From assembly GCA_963580285.1 (NCBI GenBank), contig CAUZLF010000747.1, positions 186,001-250,000 on the forward strand: a stretch of DNA of 64,000 nt, in the 5' to 3' direction. Positions within the stretch are counted from its first letter, which is position 1. Each line of letters begins with the position of its first letter. Of the stretch, positions 61,891 to 64,000 are shown piece by piece. This stretch comes from Lucinisca nassula (lineage: Eukaryota > Mollusca > Bivalvia > Lucinida > Lucinidae). The position numbers and the translations under genes were made by a program. The notes under the pieces are model-generated. The model was not told the DNA's origin and searched no databases. It saw only the letters and a program-made list of their open reading frames with translations.

Positions 61891-62304
61891 GCTGGGATGT
61901 CTCCAAAATGACATAAAATAGTGTTGCCGGAGACGTTAAAACTCAATTCAAACAAACAAACAAATAGCCAGCCAAACAGCAAAGCAAGGTCTCTTTTACA
62001 TTTCTGTGCGCAGCAACGGCTCGGACGAGACTGCGCTTCTGCGCATGTTCATCTGAGCCTATATTGGTCACTTATGCAATAAATTCCATTTCTAATGAGC
62101 TGTCAGGCTCAAATATTGACCGCCAGTCCCGGAAGCGCAATCGGCTGTTTCGCAATATACAAGCGCTATGGGTTCTAAAACATGGGTTTGGAATTACTAC
62201 GATGACACTTAATTCTAATGTACTTGCATATAAATGCGGACTATATATTCTACGACATGCTGTCGGAAACCAGACAACATCATATAATGTAGCTTTCCAT
62301 TGGT

Positions 62305-62504
62305 NNNNNNNNNNNNNNNNNNNNNNNNNNNNNNNNNNNNNNNNNNNNNNNNNNNNNNNNNNNNNNNNNNNNNNNNNNNNNNNNNNNNNNNNNNNNNNNN
62401 NNNNNNNNNNNNNNNNNNNNNNNNNNNNNNNNNNNNNNNNNNNNNNNNNNNNNNNNNNNNNNNNNNNNNNNNNNNNNNNNNNNNNNNNNNNNNNNNNNNN
62501 NNNN
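62305..62504. other. Assembly gap (200 N)
   Basis: Exactly 200 N, a size commonly used for gaps of unknown length. Flanking sequence cannot be assumed to be 200 bp apart. Any open frame crossing it is meaningless. Confidence 0.99.
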
Positions 62505-62564
62505 GGATTTTGCAACTTGCAGTTCTAATTTTGAAGTACGGTGGCGCTATTATCGTTCACGTGA

Positions 62565-64000
62565 CAACATGTACAAAAGGTAATAAGAGATGCATATTGG
62601 AAGCATGTTTCCAGCATCTTTACCTTTGAGGATGATAATACAGATCCCGACAGTCCCCAGAAGAATGGTAAAGTAAAAAAGTTTTGGTCATTTGTAAAGT
62701 CCCTGAAAAAGGAAGCCTTTGGGATCACTTCGTTAAGAGATAACGGTATTCTCAAAACAGATTCGCGCGATAAGGCCAACATATGTAACAAACAGTTTCA
62801 ATCTGCATTTACGCGTGAAACTGATGGTGAGCTACCAACTAAAGGTAATAGTCAGTTCCCCTCAATGGGGGACATAACAGTTGACCCAAACGGGGTCGCC
62901 AAACTGTTAGGTAAGCTCAAAATACATAAGGCATCTGGGCCGGATGACCTGAATGCCAGGGTGCTTAAAGAATGTGGTGCTGAAATTTCACCTGTGCTGG
63001 CCTTTATCTTCAATGAATCACTCGCCCAGGGCACTGTACCAGATGACTGGCGACAAGCTAATGTTACCCCGGTCTATAAAAAAGGAGAAAAATACGATGC
63101 AGCAAATTATAGACCAGTGTCGCTAACATGCATCTGTTGCAAAACCCTGGAGCATATAATAGTTAGTAACATCAACAAGCACCTAGCCTTAGAGAGCATT
63201 CTTGCTGACTGTCAACATGGTTTCCGAAGTCAAAGGTCTTGCGAAACTCAATTAGTTCAGTTTTACCATGACATTGTGAGCAATCTGGATGGGGCCACAA
63301 ACCGTGGCCACAAACAGACTGACTTGATTATCATGGACTTCGCTAAGGCCTTTGACAAGGTACCTCACAGGAGGCTATTGTATAAATTGGATTACTATGG
63401 GATAAGAGGATCCACACACAGGTGGATTAGCTCATGGCTCTCAGGGCGCTCACAACAAGTTGTACTTGATGGCCAAGCGTCTGATCCAGTCCCTGTTTTA
63501 TCTGGTGTCCCCCAAGGTTCGGTCCTTGGACCGGTCCTTTTCTTGGTATTCATTAATGATCTCCCTGATAACATCAGGTCATCTGTCCGTTTGTTTGCTG
63601 ATGATTGTGTCCTTTATAGGAATATATATTCTTCTTCTGACTGTCTTATTCTACAAGATGACCTGAATCAACTAGCACAGTGGGAGGCCGATTGGCAGAT
63701 GAAGTTCAATGTGGCCAAATGTCATTCAATGAGGGTGTCGCGACACCCTCCTGACAAACAAATTAAGTTTGACTATAAACTACACCAGCAAATCTTGGAG
63801 CAGGTTCAATCCGCCAAATATCTTGGTATCACCATCACTGATGATCTTGATTGGGGTCAACACGTTTCTGAAATTACATCAAAAGCAACTAGGACTTTAG
63901 GATTTCTTAGACGAAACTTGGCTTTTGCACCTAGGCAGACAAAGGATGTTGCATATAAAACATTGGTTCGCCCTCAGCTAGAATATGCATCACCCATTTG
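62565..64000 (+). CDS. Non-LTR retrotransposon (LINE) ORF2, reverse transcriptase part, 3'-incomplete in window
   Basis: About 478 codons without a stop, running off the window end; the preceding in-frame TGA is at 62562-62564. RT blocks in order: FWSFVKSLKK, KASGPDDLNARVLKEC, ANVTPVYKKGEKYDAANYRP, VSLTCICCKTLEHI, CQHGFRSQRSCETQL, LIIMDFAKAFDKVPH (motif A), LSGVPQGSVLGPVLFLVFIN (motif B), SVRLFADDCVLYR (motif C, catalytic Asp pair), QWEADWQMKFNVAKC, KYLGITITDDLDW, RTLGFLRRNLAF. This is the CR1/L2/Jockey-like group. The endonuclease part should lie upstream but is lost at the assembly gap or truncated. The uninterrupted frame suggests a young copy; the matching C-terminus style is seen in the fragments at 49273-49593 and 31942-32130. 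Confidence 0.9.

Noticed and set aside
62064..62629. Open frames running through the N block
   Set aside because: They cross an assembly gap of unknown true length and content.

Overview
This is eukaryotic genomic DNA, almost certainly from a marine invertebrate and most likely a bivalve mollusc. The organism call is an inference from three things: the mix of tandem-repeat-containing elements, tRNA-headed and other SINEs and palindromic MITEs; an intact invertebrate-type neuropeptide GPCR; and DIRS-like and CR1/L2/Jockey-like retroelements. The window holds almost no host genes. The one convincing host coding sequence is a rhodopsin-class GPCR exon on the minus strand (29667-30863). Everything else recognisable is mobile or tandemly repeated DNA. 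A 200-base run of N (62305-62504) is an assembly gap.

Layout. 1-1.3 kb: AT-rich DNA and a LINE remnant. 1.7-2.8 kb: about 165-bp tandem repeats. 4.1-7.3 kb: about 55 copies of a 58-bp minisatellite between two hairpin elements. 7.3-12.1 kb: hairpin elements, a palindromic MITE and SINEs. 12.1-16.4 kb: a three-level nest, in which a hairpin element is split by a 4-kb inverted duplication of a DDE transposase gene, itself split by a hammerhead-ribozyme element. 16.8-19.8 kb: a Pearl/Helitron-like element of 166-bp repeats. 20.2-20.8 kb: a 21-bp palindromic array. 21.9-24.4 kb: a second element with the same head as the 16.8-kb one but different (about 130-bp) repeats. 24.7-29.6 kb: SINEs, hairpin elements and microsatellites. 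29.7-30.9 kb: the GPCR. 31-39.5 kb: SINEs and hairpin elements. 39.9-42.4 kb: a young array of 512-bp units made of half a hairpin element plus a SINE. 43.3-44.6 kb: a 31-bp array broken by a dimeric hammerhead retroelement (a retrozyme). 45.1-46.7 kb: a 30-bp array. 47.7-51.7 kb: foldback and terminal-inverted-repeat elements. 53.3-60.4 kb: a decayed DIRS-like tyrosine-recombinase retrotransposon with terminal direct repeats. 62.6-64 kb: an open LINE reverse transcriptase running off the window.

The most interesting content is of two kinds. First, three intact hammerhead self-cleaving ribozymes sit in one 383-nt retrozyme family: two in a tandem dimer at 43.75-44.45 kb with a 4-bp target duplication, and one inside the transposase. 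Second, there is a very abundant pair of hairpin elements, here called HpA and HpB (about 40 copies or fragments). They have different termini but share the same central stem-loop. Arm substitutions are mirrored between the two arms, and a second small stem carries a TATA-like loop.

Element names HpA, HpB, MITE-C, SINE-1, SINE-2 and SINE-3 are local labels for this window, not database names. Element borders are read by eye by comparing copies and may be off by a few bases, more for degenerate fragments.
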